Assembly: GCA_973895155.1 (NCBI GenBank)
Contig: OZ316891.1
Span: 22,506,001 to 22,570,000 of the forward strand
DNA: 64,000 nt
Direction of reading: 5' to 3'
Source: Marsupella aquatica
Lineage: Eukaryota; Marchantiophyta
Positions 36,359 to 47,569 of the stretch are shown here, piece after piece. The translations under genes and the position numbers were made by a program. Within the stretch, counting starts at the first letter, position 1. The number at the start of each line of letters is the position of its first letter. The notes under the pieces are model-generated. The model saw only the letters and a list, made by a program, of their open reading frames with translations. It ran no database searches and had not been told where the DNA came from.

Positions 36359-39300
36359 TCAAGTCTCTGACATCATTTTGCGTAAGCTCCGAAGTCCAAT
36401 CTTGTGACAGTGTCGTTGATGAACAGTTGGTGTCAACGATTTAGTGAAGAGGTCAGCACAATTGTTTTCACTTGCTATTTGCATCACGTTGATTTCTTTT
36501 CCATGTAATTCATGAGTGTAGAAGAACTTCGGCGCGATATGCTTCACACGATCACCTTTAATGAATCCTCGTGTGATCTGTTGAATACAAGCTGCATTGT
36601 CTTCAAATATATTAGTAGGTTGGGTTAGTTTGAAGCCGCTTTGTACTTGTATGTGGTTAATCAGTGATTGTAACCATATGGCTTCTCGACTAGCTTCATG
36701 AAGAGCTAAAATTTCAGAGTGGTTAGAGGATGTAGCTGTTAAGGTTTGTTTAACGCTCTTCGAGGAAATAGTTGTGCCTCCACTAAGGAAGACATATCCC
36801 GTTTGAGATTTTGCAGTGTCGGTATCTGAAAGATAACCGGCATCAGCATATCCTACAATCTCGTGTGTAGAGTTAAATGGAAAAAATAAACCCGTGTCTG
36901 TATGTCCACGTAAGTAACGGAATATATGTTTAATGTCGTTCCAATGGCGAGTAGTGGGGTTTGCGCTATGTCTTGCTAAGAGATTTACTGCAAATGAAAT
37001 GTTTGGTCGAGTTTGGTTAGCTAAGTACATGAGTGCACCTATAGCTGATAGGTAAGGGGTTTCAGGTCCTAAGTTGGTTCATGTTCTTCGCATTTGCGAA
37101 AAACATCACTACTATTTTCTAAGGATCTGACTACCATTGGTGATGTCAGTGGGTGAGCTAAATGCATGTTAAACTGTTTAAGGATTTTCTCTGTATATGT
37201 GGTTTGATGTAATAACATGCCAGTGGGCAAGGTGTCGAGTTGTAGACCAAGGCAAAAGTTAGTTTTACCAAGGTCTTTCATCTCGAAAGTGGACTTTAAG
37301 GTGTTGATGGTATATTCTGTAATTTTTGGAGTGCCAAAAATGTTTAAATCATCGACATAGATAGCAATGATGACAAATTCATCATCAACATGCTTAATAA
37401 ATAGGCATGGTGCAATAGCATCATGGGAGAATCCCATGGAAATCATCTTATCTGTAAATCTTTGATACCATACTCTGCCACTTTGTTTAAGGCCATATAG
37501 AGCCTTCAACACGCGGATACTTAGTCCGCGGCGAGTATGTCGTACGGTGGACACAGTGGTGTCAGAATGTGTATTAGACACATTAGTAGAAAGATGAGAT
37601 GATGTTGTAATGAGCTTATGTAAATATGGAATATGGGATTTAGCTCCTTGAGTTAAAGCAAGTTTACGTGTTTCTAATTTCGGTGGTGCACGCATATAAA
37701 TACACGTGTCCAATGTCCCATAAAGGTATGCAGTAGCGACATCCATTTGTCGCATTTTTAGTTTATGAAAAATTGCAAAACTGATAAGGTATCGAAAAGT
37801 TATGGTATCCAATACTGGTGAGTAGGTCTCATTGTAATGGATGCCATGTTGTTGAGTAAAGCCTTTTCCGACTAAGCGGGCTTTATAACGGACAACTTGT
37901 CCTTTATCATTTCGTTTACGAACAAAGGTCCATTTATATCCAATTAAATGAACGTCCGGTGGTGTTAATTCCACCGGTCCAAAGGTGTTTGGACTTAGTA
38001 GAGAATCAAGTTCTCCATTAATAGCTTCTTGCCACTTAGGCCAGTCAGGTCTGTTCTGGCATTCTAAAATGGTTAATGGTTCTGGTGTTTCATCCGTGAT
38101 GGTTTTAGCAACCATGGATGCAAAACATTTGTTTGGAATGGTGGTTTGTCGATTCCAGATTTCACCAGAATGGGTGTAATGGATTGACATTTCATCATTA
38201 CTTGGAGAAGAATCAACTGGGATTTGTATCCTCGCTGGTGCATTTGCCACAGGGATATGCGAATGAGTTATCTTTGTGGTATCCACAAAGGAATCAGGTA
38301 ACTCCTCCACTATCTTGTGGAGTTGTAAGATGCGTTGTACTTCCTTCTCCCCCTGGTTTGTTCTAATATCCTCCCAAAATGGAGAAGTACATTCCCACTC
38401 CAAAAGTGGTGGTGGGTTCGTGTCAGGGTTATGTAGTTTGGGAAAGATATTTTCATCAAAGTGGCAATCTGCAAATCTAGCCTTGAAAAGATCACCTGTG
38501 GTAGGTTCTAAATATCGGATAATGGACGGAGAGTCGTATCCAACATAGATCCCCAACTGTCATTGAGGTCCCATCTTTGTTCGTTTGGGTGGAGTTATGG
38601 GAACCATAACTTGGCATCCAAACGATCGAAGATGAGATAGGTCAGGTTGTCTACCGTTATTCAGGTGATAAGGGCTATAGTCATTAAATGCAGATGGTCT
38701 ATATTGGATTAAGGCATTAGCATGCAATATAGCATGGCCCCATGCAGTAACAGGGAGTTGAGTTTGCATTAGTAAGGGGCGGGCAATAAGTTGTAAGCGC
38801 TTGATGATTGCTTCAGCCAATCCATTTTGAAAATGGACATGTGGGACTGGGTATTGAATATCAATACCAAGTGATGCGCAAAAATCATCGAAAGTAGATG
38901 ATGTAAACTCCCCCGCATTATCTACGCGCAAAGTCTTAATGGGTTGGTCTGGAAATTGTGCTTTAAGTCGCAGAATTTGTGTCAAAATTCGGGGAATGAT
39001 TAAGTTGCGTGTGGAAAGGAGAGTCACATTTGACCATTTTGTTGATGCATCAATTATCCCCATAAAGTAGCGGAATGGTCCGCTAGGTGGGTTAATAGGG
39101 CCGCAAATGTCAACATGTAAAAAGGCTAGGAATTCAGGTATTTTGTTTGGCAATTTGGAAAATGAAGGTTTAGCAATTAGTTTGCCTTGTGAGCATGCTG
39201 AGCATGGCATGGTGATGGCAATGTGGCGAATATTGGTTGGAATGCCTTGAGTATGCTTCTTTATTTTGTTCAGCATAGATTGGCCAGGGTGGCCTAGGCG

Positions 39301-40799
39301 TGTATGCCATAGCTTGTTTAAAGGGTTGGATTGAAGTGTATTATATAAGCATTCAATGTGTGTTAGATAAAAACCCACATGAGTACGAGAATAAAGTTTC
39401 TTTAATGATTTTTCCTAGAGGTGTATCTTCAACAATATGAAGAACCTCTTGGGAATTAGTATTTCCAGTTTGGACATGGAGTCCATTCGCTCGCAAATCT
39501 CTGAAACTTAAAAGGTTTCTAGTGGCTTGTGGTGCATATATGGCTGATTCTATATGTATTTTTGTTCCTTGAGGTAACCTCAAGGAGGCTGGATCGTAAC
39601 CCTCTTCTATTTGGTTAGAACCATTTATAGTCATAATTGAATGACTAGAGGGTGTGATTCTATGAAATAGTTTTCTATCCCGTAGGATAGAGTGTGTGGT
39701 ACCGCTATCAATTATGCATGTGCTTAAGCCATCTAGCTCCATTGGTGTAGATGTGGATGCAACTAAGTGAGTTTCAGGGTTTGCTTCAAAATCCTGAAAT
39801 GGATCGTGAGATTCCATGAAAGTACCATGGGTCTCGCGTGGTGTGACATCCGATTTTGTCTCCTTAAGGGAACGCTGATATAGTTCCCTAAGATGTTTCG
39901 GGATTCTACAGTTACGAGCAAGATGGTTGCTCATACCACATTGGTGGCATACCATTGGAGATGAGCGTTGAGATCTCCTAGGTTGGCTGTTTTGCCTATA
40001 GTTTCCGCCTTTGTGGTTTCTAGTTAATCTACCACCTCTGGGGTGCTGTTGGTTACGTCCATTGAATGGACGGCGTTTAAAGTTTTGTTGTTGTCTATGG
40101 TTAAAATAACTCCCCCTATTGGAGTTATTGCTATGTTTTCTGCCTTTACTTTGTTTGGTGGATTTACGGTTTGTCTGGCTTGAGGTTTTGTACGGTGTGT
40201 GCTTCTGTTAACTGTGTGGTTGCTAAGGTTCCTGCTGGGCGCTTCTTTGAGTTTATTAGCAGTAGTTGTTGCTGTTGTTCAGCAACCAGTAGGTGTGATA
40301 AGAGTTCAGAATATTGCGTAAACTTCATGTTGCGATATTGAGTCGCAAGCACTAGGTTTGTAGAATGAAAAGTGGATAAGGTCTTTTCTAATAGGTCATC
40401 ATCGGATGTTGTCTCACCGCATAGGGTAAGGGTAGAGGTTATCCTAAATAGTTCATTATTGTAGGTTGAGACGGAAGTGAAGTCTTGAACCCTGAGGTTC
40501 ATCCAGTCTTGTTTGGCTCGAGGTAGCGCCACGAGTTTCTGGTGGTCATACCTCATCTGGAGGGCTAACCATAGCTCTCGTGGTGAGGTTAAGTGAAAAT
40601 ATTGCATTTATAGGAATTGGTGTAGGTGTCTTCGGATAAAGACTAATGCCTGAGCCTCTTCGACGTCTGGCATGTGGGTTTCTATGGCTCGCGAGAGGGA
40701 TTTGGCTTTCAGATGGGTCTTTATGTCTAAAGACCAGGCAAGGTAGTTACTACCTTCTAATTCTAAAGCGGGAAATTGCAATTTTTCTAAGTTCGCCAT
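36359..40799 (-). pseudogene. Copia 1 gag-pol polyprotein, disrupted
   Basis: From the gag start at 40799 (MANLEKLQF): gag of UBN2 type; CCHC knuckle CHQCGMSNHLARNC near 39945-39904; protease DSGTTHS; integrase with HTRLGHPG and the CSACSQGK Cys pair; reverse transcriptase with IYVDDL near 37360-37346; RNase H to 36359. Lesions: in-frame TAA at 40608-40610 in gag, frameshift near 40167 between gag and the knuckle, frameshift near 39370 between protease and integrase, in-frame TGA at 38560-38562 between integrase and reverse transcriptase, and frameshift near 37070 before RNase H. It cannot make a complete polyprotein. Confidence 0.9.
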
Positions 40800-42118
40800 C
40801 TCGGAGTGTCTTGAGTGCAGCAGTGATGTGCGTATATAGGTAGTATATATAGTCAAAAGGAAATGCACATTTGCCGCATGTAATGGTAGGAGAGGGTTGA
40901 GTAAGTGTATGCAAATTAACCTAGGTCGTCGGCAAGTAAAGTGAGAATGATTAGGTTTTTGCGTGATTTAGGGTTTGCACTTGATGTGTTGGATTTCTTT
41001 GTATTTGGATAAGTGCACACTATCCTTTGTATTTTGGATTTTATGTGTATTCATTGTGCAGTTATGTAGGTTTGCAGTTAACTCTTTAAGTGCACATAAA
41101 TACACAGAAAGCAGGAAAGATTTGTTAAATGTTGCACTTAAGGAGGGTAGCGGTTAGGTAATGTATCTCGCGAGGCGATGGTGCCCCTCTCAATCTGGTT
41201 CGCCTCCACCTCCTTCAAGGTCGTGGCTATGGTGATTCAGGAGTTCTTGTGTTTTCTCATACAGGTGCTTGGCAGCCTCCGTCGTTTAATTCTTCCTCTT
41301 GTGCTAACAGCGGATAAGGCCATTGTGACTTCACTTCGGATTGCTTCAACCCGAGTGCTAACCGATAATGCTTGACGGAGGTGAAATCTTGAGGTGTCCA
41401 CTAGATGCTTGGTTCTCCTCAGCAATCGCAGAGAATTTCCTTATGGTTGAATCTTGCTTCCCAGAGTTTCAAGTTCCTTCAATCTCTTGCTCTTTTGTGT
41501 AGCAACACACGAATACTCGTACAGTCGATCCTTGAGCATGTCAGTACTTTCGTTTCAATATTCATCACCATATATTTGCGTTGATTGATGATTGATCTTG
41601 TCTCAATCTATAAGCCAGGTTCTTTGAAATTATGGGTTCCCGTTCTGAATTTTCAAGTCGATTTTGCACGGATTCATTTGAATCGGTTGTTGCTTTGCTC
41701 TTTTGTCTTTCTTTCCTGGACCTTCTTCTGCTTCGTGCGTCCTCCCGGTTACGAGGTCGCACTTCTGTTTCTAACCTTCAAAATCTCTAAGTCACAAATC
41801 CCTGAGGTTGGTCCCGCAAATTTCATAGTGTTTCTGGTAGAAATTCAATCCAAATTGTCTCATTCAAGTAATTCTGCTTGCAAATGTCACACAAACTTGA
41901 GCAACTAGGGAGGCTGGCAGTATAGCCAGTGTCAATTTCTTTGTTTGCCGTTTGGAGAAACGCAAAGCAACATTACGAGCAATAGCCATGACATAGAATC
42001 ATGTTGATTTCTCATATCAATTCTTCAGGGCTCTTTTCTGCTCGTTCAAGTCATTTCTGTGGTGACATTGCAATCTTCTCAGCCATTCTCAGCCGGATCA
42101 GCGTACGTGCTGATAACG
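40800..42118 (-). other. Copia 1 5' leader
   Basis: About 1.3 kb between the LTR and the gag start, long for a Copia leader. Only short frames, for example 41565-41762 on the minus strand (Arg-rich, no recognisable domain). Confidence 0.5.
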
Positions 42119-42247
42119 TGTTGATGAATGTTAGAAATGAGAATGAATCGTATCCTTTCACTGAATTGGTAGTATATGGATACATGGTATGGTTGGGGTT
42201 AAGATAACCCAAGTTTATATTACCCTAGTTATGGGTAGAGTCTAACA
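42119..42247 (-). repeat. Copia 1 LTR (5' LTR in element orientation)
   Basis: 129 bp, same ends as the partner at 35945-36073, followed by the target duplicate GAGAC. Confidence 0.95.
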
Positions 42248-42969
42248 GAGACTACAGTAGTTGAGTGTAACAATTTTGCAAACTTCGTATTGGCATTTCG
42301 CAATTTGAGAGAAACTCACATCTAATTTCTCCCTTTATTTTTATTTTTAAGTTTTAGTTTTTTTTGGTTTGAATAGAAATGTTAAGTTCAAACAACTGAC
42401 GCCGAGTTAGAAAGGGGCCCTCTTTTGTTAGTTGGATCAGACAATGAAGAAAAGTTCTAGACATAAAATTGACCATTAAGATCCATGAAAGCAAGTAATT
42501 GATGGACCAATTAAGATTCATGACCAAGGCCACTTCATTGATGAAAGGTGCAGAAATGGGGCAAGAGCTTACAACAGTTTAAAATAATTTGATACAGTCA
42601 TTGTAGTTTACTCTCTAAGCCTAACCTTTTAAGCCAAACATCCTAAATCATATTGTCTCCTTTCACCAACCAGTGAAAATTAAGACTCACTAATATGATT
42701 ACTTGGTATTCGTTGACCACTAGGTTGGAAAGGTGGGGAAGTTGATTGACCTTGGTGGGTGTGTCCACTTACATTCTGGGGCCAAGGGCGTCGAATGCTG
42801 GCCTTGGCAGTCGTAAATGGAGGGCCAGGGCATTGGGGTGTTGCAACCTGGACATGGTGGGGGTTCCAAAACTGGGTTGTACAGGCTGCTCCCAAAAAAG
42901 TATTTCAGGCCAGACCGGATTAGCTGTTGGGTGGACTGCTCTTACACTGGGCAGGACTGCTCTTACATC

Positions 42970-43207
42970 TTAAAACACCACTAGCCATGACAAAACCTAG
43001 ATCCACCAGGGTTTCACCATTCATTGTAATTTTTTACCTGAAACAAATTGGCACGGGAGAGGAATGCATGAGTGGAATGTGAGAAGAGGGGGCCACCTCG
43101 GACACTTCCTTTCAAATTGGCACAGGAGAGGAATGTAGTGAGTGCAATGTGGAAAGGGGGCAGTCTTGGACACTTCCTCTTATGCATGGTTAGTGGCAGT
43201 TTAAAAC
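42970..43207 (-). repeat. TTAA-ended inverted-repeat element (copy 3)
   Basis: Left terminus TTAAAACACCACTAGCCATG, right terminus CATGGTTAGTGGCAGTTTAA. The interior holds two copies of the core (GGACACTTCC after AAATTGGCACNGGAGAGGAA), so the element has an internal duplication. Confidence 0.7.
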
Positions 43208-43264
43208 ACATGCTCGAAGTAAAGTGCTCATAGCTGGTCCTGATAGCCACTGGGCTCTTACACC

Positions 43265-43475
43265 TTAAACCGCCACTAGCCATGCAATGTCCAAGATTTC
43301 CCCATTTTTCACTTTCCACTCATTCTTCTCCTCTCATCTTCCAAATTGCTTGACACATTCAAGAAAGGATACTATTTATGGTGATTATTTATGGTTACAA
43401 ATTCAAGAATGGTGATTATTTATGGTGAAACCTGGTGTAACCCGTTTTTTGCCATGGCTAGTGGTGTTTTAAAAC
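43265..43475 (+). repeat. TTAA-ended inverted-repeat element (copy 4)
   Basis: Left terminus TTAAACCGCCACTAGCCATG, right terminus CATGGCTAGTGGTGTTTTAA. The interior is in opposite orientation to copy 3, with CACTCATTCTTCTCCTCTC shared with copy 5 at 62658-62838. Confidence 0.7.
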
Positions 43476-43532
43476 ACACATAGGGGTCATGGTAGTACAA
43501 GGGCGACAGAAGTCGGAGGTGTTTTAAAACAC
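43464..43532. repeat. 55-bp tandem duplication with 14-bp palindromes
   Basis: GTGTTTTAAAACAC at 43464 and 43519, each followed by ACATAGGGGTCATGG. Confidence 0.8.
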
Positions 43533-44254
43533 ACATAGGGGTCATGGTCCCACAAGGGCTACAGATTTGGGAAAAAGGGTGACGCAATTAGATGGGAGGA
43601 AAATCTTAGGCGAGGGCCATTTCTTTGCCAAACTTTTGTATAATTAGCCAACAGGAATCGAAGTAAGGGTTCGGTTGTGTGCATCACGAAGCGCTTCTTA
43701 AAATATTCATTTGTCAAAATGCCAAGAACAAATGGCAAGTCTGGGGATCCCCCATTTGTCGACATCTAGGGGGCTCACTAGGACTGGCTAGAACTCACTC
43801 CCAGCTCTTGTGCTGCATTGTTCTGCCAGTTTTCTCTCTTTGAGATGTGCTCGTAATTGATCACAAAAACACACCAATGTATAAGAAAAGGGATGGAATG
43901 AAAGAAGGAATGCAAGCATTTACAAGTAGATTGAATTAGAGAATGAAGGATTCTTTCTTCTGTGTCGTCTTAAGGATCAGCTTGACATTTCCCATTCAAT
44001 TTGTAACATCAGCCATTGCGTTCTGGAAGAACAATTCCTCTTCTTCTTGGATTGATAGTTGGTAGAGACACTGCAGGATATTTCTGCTGAGCAAAATGGG
44101 ACGAGTGACAAAACGATGTAGGGGCATTGAGGAACCGATTCTTAACCTAAATAAGGTTCAGATGGGTTGCACAACCACTTGCTATCTGCAAAATGTGTCT
44201 CTTCTCGCGTTCATCTCTTCAACTCTACTGAGCTCTACTGAGGGAGAACTATTA

Positions 44255-45856
44255 CTAAAAACGACCTTGAGTGGCAACTTCTGGTATAGCCTGCCTGCCT
44301 CCAGGTGCTGCTGCATAGGGACCTTTCCTTGCTGCCGTTTCTAGCTTCGTCAGAACTTCTGCTGGGAATTGATCTCCCCTTAGGCTTCCCGCAGCTAAAG
44401 CACTTGCAACAGCGACACAGCAGGAATGCCGCCACTCCATCCCTTCTTTTAGAGGCTCCGTCTTTGGATCCACGAGAACATCGATCAAAGCTTTATGAGA
44501 GCAGATCTCCCATAAAATCCAAGATCTTGCAACCAAAGCCCCAATAAATCTGTAGGCCGCCACTCGTATTTCCGGAGCTTGTTTCAGCAATGACCACAGT
44601 AAGTCTGCAGGTGTTCGACTGGCTATTCCACCAGTTACAGAATATATCAAATTCCGAAGTGAGGACTCAGCTGATTCGTTCAACAAAGGGGACATGTCCG
44701 TTCTTTCAGAACCACACAGTGATGCCAAAGCATGAAGAGCTGCCAGCTGTATACCACCTCCATGTTGTCTGAAAGCTGCCTCCACAACATGGCGTGCAAC
44801 TGGGTCACTACTGCTAAGCAGAAGTTCTGCTCCTCGAGCAGATATTCCTATCTGCCCAAGAGCATCAAGAGCAACTTCTTGCTCATTCAGATTCACATCT
44901 GCTGAATCCTCATCACTCGATTTCAAATATTGAAGGTTCTTGTCAATAGCAATGACAATACCACTAGCATCTGAATCAGTTAGAGGTGACGCTATCAAAT
45001 GAAACGATGACAAAAGTCGGGCTCCTACAATCATAGCACGTGAGCGCACCAGAGAGTCTATGGAGGGATATTCTATTGTAGCAGCAAGATGTCCAATCAA
45101 GTTTCCTGTCAAGAGAAACCTTGCACCATTCGGGGTCTCTGAGACCTCCGCAAGAAGCTCCAAGGCATTGATTTGCGAGAGTATATCATTGGAGTTACTT
45201 AATTCATCTTCTAGCGATTTCAAGATGCCTGCTTGTTGAATTGCAGCAGCAGCTGCGTCTGACAGACCAAAGATCTTCGCAGCTATTGACAAAGCACGAA
45301 TTCTGACCAAAGCAGACTCATGAGAAGCCATTTCTTTAAGCTGCACGGCTCCGGCTCCTCGGTCCATGAAGATGAGTTCAAGTCCATTCGGGGCCTTTGC
45401 AAGGTCAGCCACTGCATTCCCTGCTGCGGCTGCGACACTCGCATCCCCATCAGCAACTGCGTAGATCAGGGGCGACACAGCATCCGACTGTGCAAGAATC
45501 TGAACTGCAGAGCCATCACCTTGATGACTCTCCAACAGCTTCGCTATCGCAAAGCAAGTAAGCCGTCGTACAAGCGGCGACGAAGCACTGAACCCTACCA
45601 CTGCATATGGCAAAGCATACGGAAGAAGCGTCGATCCATAAGAATTGCTGAAAATCTTCTCAAGACAAGAGGTCACAGCGCTCTCCAGGCCCGGAACGTC
45701 CGACCCCCTGTCCAACGCACTGAAGATCACCTGCAGCGGAAACTGCTCCAGAAATTGCTGCGTCGCGTGGTCCGAAGGAATGCCCGGATACGCAGCGAAA
45801 TGGGACGCCGCGGCAGCGAGAAGCGGAAAGTCGACGAGCGGACCCCCCTGCCCCAT
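44255..45856 (-). CDS. PSMD5: 26S proteasome assembly chaperone PSMD5 (S5b)-like, ARM-repeat protein
   Basis: 533-residue all-helical ARM/HEAT protein. PSMD5 is a chaperone that assists assembly of the base of the 19S regulatory particle; plant homologues are annotated as ARM-repeat proteasome-related proteins. Length is close to the human (about 500) and plant proteins. Visible features: N-terminal QQFLEQFPLQVIFSALD, the ARM-like LVRRLTCFAIAKLLE and ALVRIRALSIAAKIFG, NALELLAEVSETPNGARFL, and the conserved C-terminal APEIRVAAYRFIGALVARSW. The ATG at 45856 fits the family N-terminus. The frame is uninterrupted, so the gene has no coding intron, whereas the other well-resolved genes here (except the dehalogenase) have five to nine exons. 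No poly-A remnant or target duplication was seen, so retroposition is unproven. Confidence 0.88.
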   Translation of the reverse strand: MGQGGPLVDFPLLAAAASHFAAYPGIPSDHATQQFLEQFPLQVIFSALDRGSDVPGLESAVTSCLEKIFSNSYGSTLLPYALPYAVVGFSASSPLVRRLTCFAIAKLLESHQGDGSAVQILAQSDAVSPLIYAVADGDASVAAAAGNAVADLAKAPNGLELIFMDRGAGAVQLKEMASHESALVRIRALSIAAKIFGLSDAAAAAIQQAGILKSLEDELSNSNDILSQINALELLAEVSETPNGARFLLTGNLIGHLAATIEYPSIDSLVRSRAMIVGARLLSSFHLIASPLTDSDASGIVIAIDKNLQYLKSSDEDSADVNLNEQEVALDALGQIGISARGAELLLSSSDPVARHVVEAAFRQHGGGIQLAALHALASLCGSERTDMSPLLNESAESSLRNLIYSVTGGIASRTPADLLWSLLKQAPEIRVAAYRFIGALVARSWILWEICSHKALIDVLVDPKTEPLKEGMEWRHSCCVAVASALAAGSLRGDQFPAEVLTKLETAARKGPYAAAPGGRQAIPEVATQGRF

Positions 45857-46479
45857 TAATAGAAGGCAGTGACCTCGTTTGCAGGATCAGCTCGTCGATT
45901 TCTTGGCCAAATTGGATATAGCAAAAGCTCTGTTCCGTCGAAGGATGCGTCGCGAGGAAAGCCCCAACTCCTTTCGGGACACAACGAACACAGAGTCCTT
46001 CGAACGCAGAGTTTCGACAAAGACACGAGCTTATTACTTCTTCTTCTTCTTCTTCTAGGGATTCCGTAGAGCATTATTTACGAGACAAGTAACAACTTAC
46101 TGCACCGTACTCACTCTACCTCGGGTCAGGTTAGCAGAGGGGGCTTACTCTTCCTCGGGTCACCGTACTCCACAGTTTAGGTTTTTCCCAAACTTTCTAC
46201 TCGCGTCCTTCAAATCAAAACTGACAATTTGATGTACTTTAAATCCCTGGTTAGGGGTTATGGCCGCAAAAGTTAAATTCATAGTCCGTAACTTTTTGCC
46301 ATGCATGAGTATTGGTTGTATGCCATTACCATTAGTCACTGTAGAGGCTGGTGACAGAATGTTTTTTACACAACCTTGTGAAAAAGTTATGACCATTCTT
46401 TTACAGCCAAATGCCATCATCCAAACTTTCTAACCTTTGAGAGGCCCACCTGTAGTTTTTGCTCTCTTCTTTTGAGTTT

Positions 46480-47170
46480 TGTGTTGACTCCTATCTGGAC
46501 CTCTTTTTGTCTTATTTCTATTGTACCTTGTTTGGCACATAGTTTCGGGCTTACACTTGTCCTCTTCTTCTTTTGAGTTTCGTGTTTGTCTTCCTCTCTG
46601 GACCTCTTTTGTATTTATTCTATTGGACCTCGTTTGGCACATAGTTTGGGGCATACACTTGTCCTCTTCTTCTTTTGAGTTTCGTGTTTGTCTTCCTATC
46701 TGGACCTCTTTTGTATTTAATCTATGGGGACTTGTTTGGCACTTGGTTTGGGGTTTACATTTGCCCTCTTCTTTATACATATCTCTATCTATATATATAT
46801 ATATATATGTCTTTCGTCTTTTGAGTTTAGTGTTTGTATTCTGTGGACCTCGTTTGCTTCTATTCTAGTGTACTCTGCTTGGCACTTTTTGGGGGTTCAC
46901 ATGTGCCCTCGTCTTTTTAGTTGAGTGTTTGTCTTATCTGGACCTCGTTTGGTTTTATTCTAGTGTGATTTGTTTGGCACTTTTGGGGGTTTACACGTGC
47001 CCTATTCTTTTGAGTTGAGTGTTTGCCTTATGTGAACCTCTTTCCTTGGAATTTTTTTTTTTCCTTGGAATTATGTGAACCTCTTTAGCTTTTATTAGTG
47101 TACTTTGTTTGACACTTTTGGGGGGGGTTACATTAGAGTTTGGTGTTTGTCCTGTCTAGATCTCTTTTGT
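46480..47170. repeat. Minisatellite, about 102 bp period
   Basis: GGACCTC occurs at 46497, 46600 and 46702 in near-identical units also containing TTGGCACATAGTTT, TTGAGTTTCGTGTTTGTCTT and a CTT run. Diverged, shorter units follow at about 46844, 46940, 47034, 47086 and 47152. The period of about 102 bp is a multiple of three, so the minus strand reads as a repeated 34-residue peptide. An AT run (46792-46806) lies inside. Confidence 0.85.
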
Positions 47171-47569
47171 ACTGTCGTTGTTTGGCCCTTTGTCCACCTA
47201 ACTGTCTTTTGAGGGTGGTCTTGGTCACTTTTGTTCTCTTTTGTGCTTTGTTTGGCCCTTTCCCCACCTAACTCTACGCCACTGTAATAGTTGGGCCTTT
47301 CTCTACCCTTCTTTCCAGACATTTGGTCTACCGCCTTTTCATGTAGAGGTGGCAAAAAGAGCTGTTTTAGATTCACCCCTCCCCTCTCTACATTTCACCC
47401 CGTACAGATTCACACAGTAGGAGATTAGGGTAGAGATTTTTAGTTTTTTCTTTTGACTTTTGTTTTGTTCTGTTTGAAGACGGTGGGCTTTGAAGGAAGG
47501 AGAGGTAAATGCCTGGATTTCAGTAGAGATTCTCAAAATCTCCAGGAATTTCGAGGATAAAAACAAACT

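Larger units (their letters stand above)
35945..42247 (-). mobile_element. Copia LTR retrotransposon 1, decayed
   Basis: 6.3-kb element in reverse orientation. Both LTRs are 129 bp, start TG and end CA, and the 5-bp target duplication GAGAC flanks them (35940-35944 and 42248-42252). A polypurine tract (complement of CTCCCCCTT) abuts the left LTR. Just inside the right LTR the complementary strand reads CGTTATCAGCACG, a candidate primer site. Coding order gag, protease, integrase, reverse transcriptase, RNase H identifies Ty1/Copia. The coding region carries several stops and frameshifts. Confidence 0.95.
42248..44254. other. Intergenic with short repeat elements
   Basis: No gene recognised. 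Holds two TTAA-ended elements (42970-43207 and 43265-43475) and a 55-bp tandem duplication whose units start with the perfect palindrome GTGTTTTAAAACAC (43464 and 43519). Confidence 0.5.
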
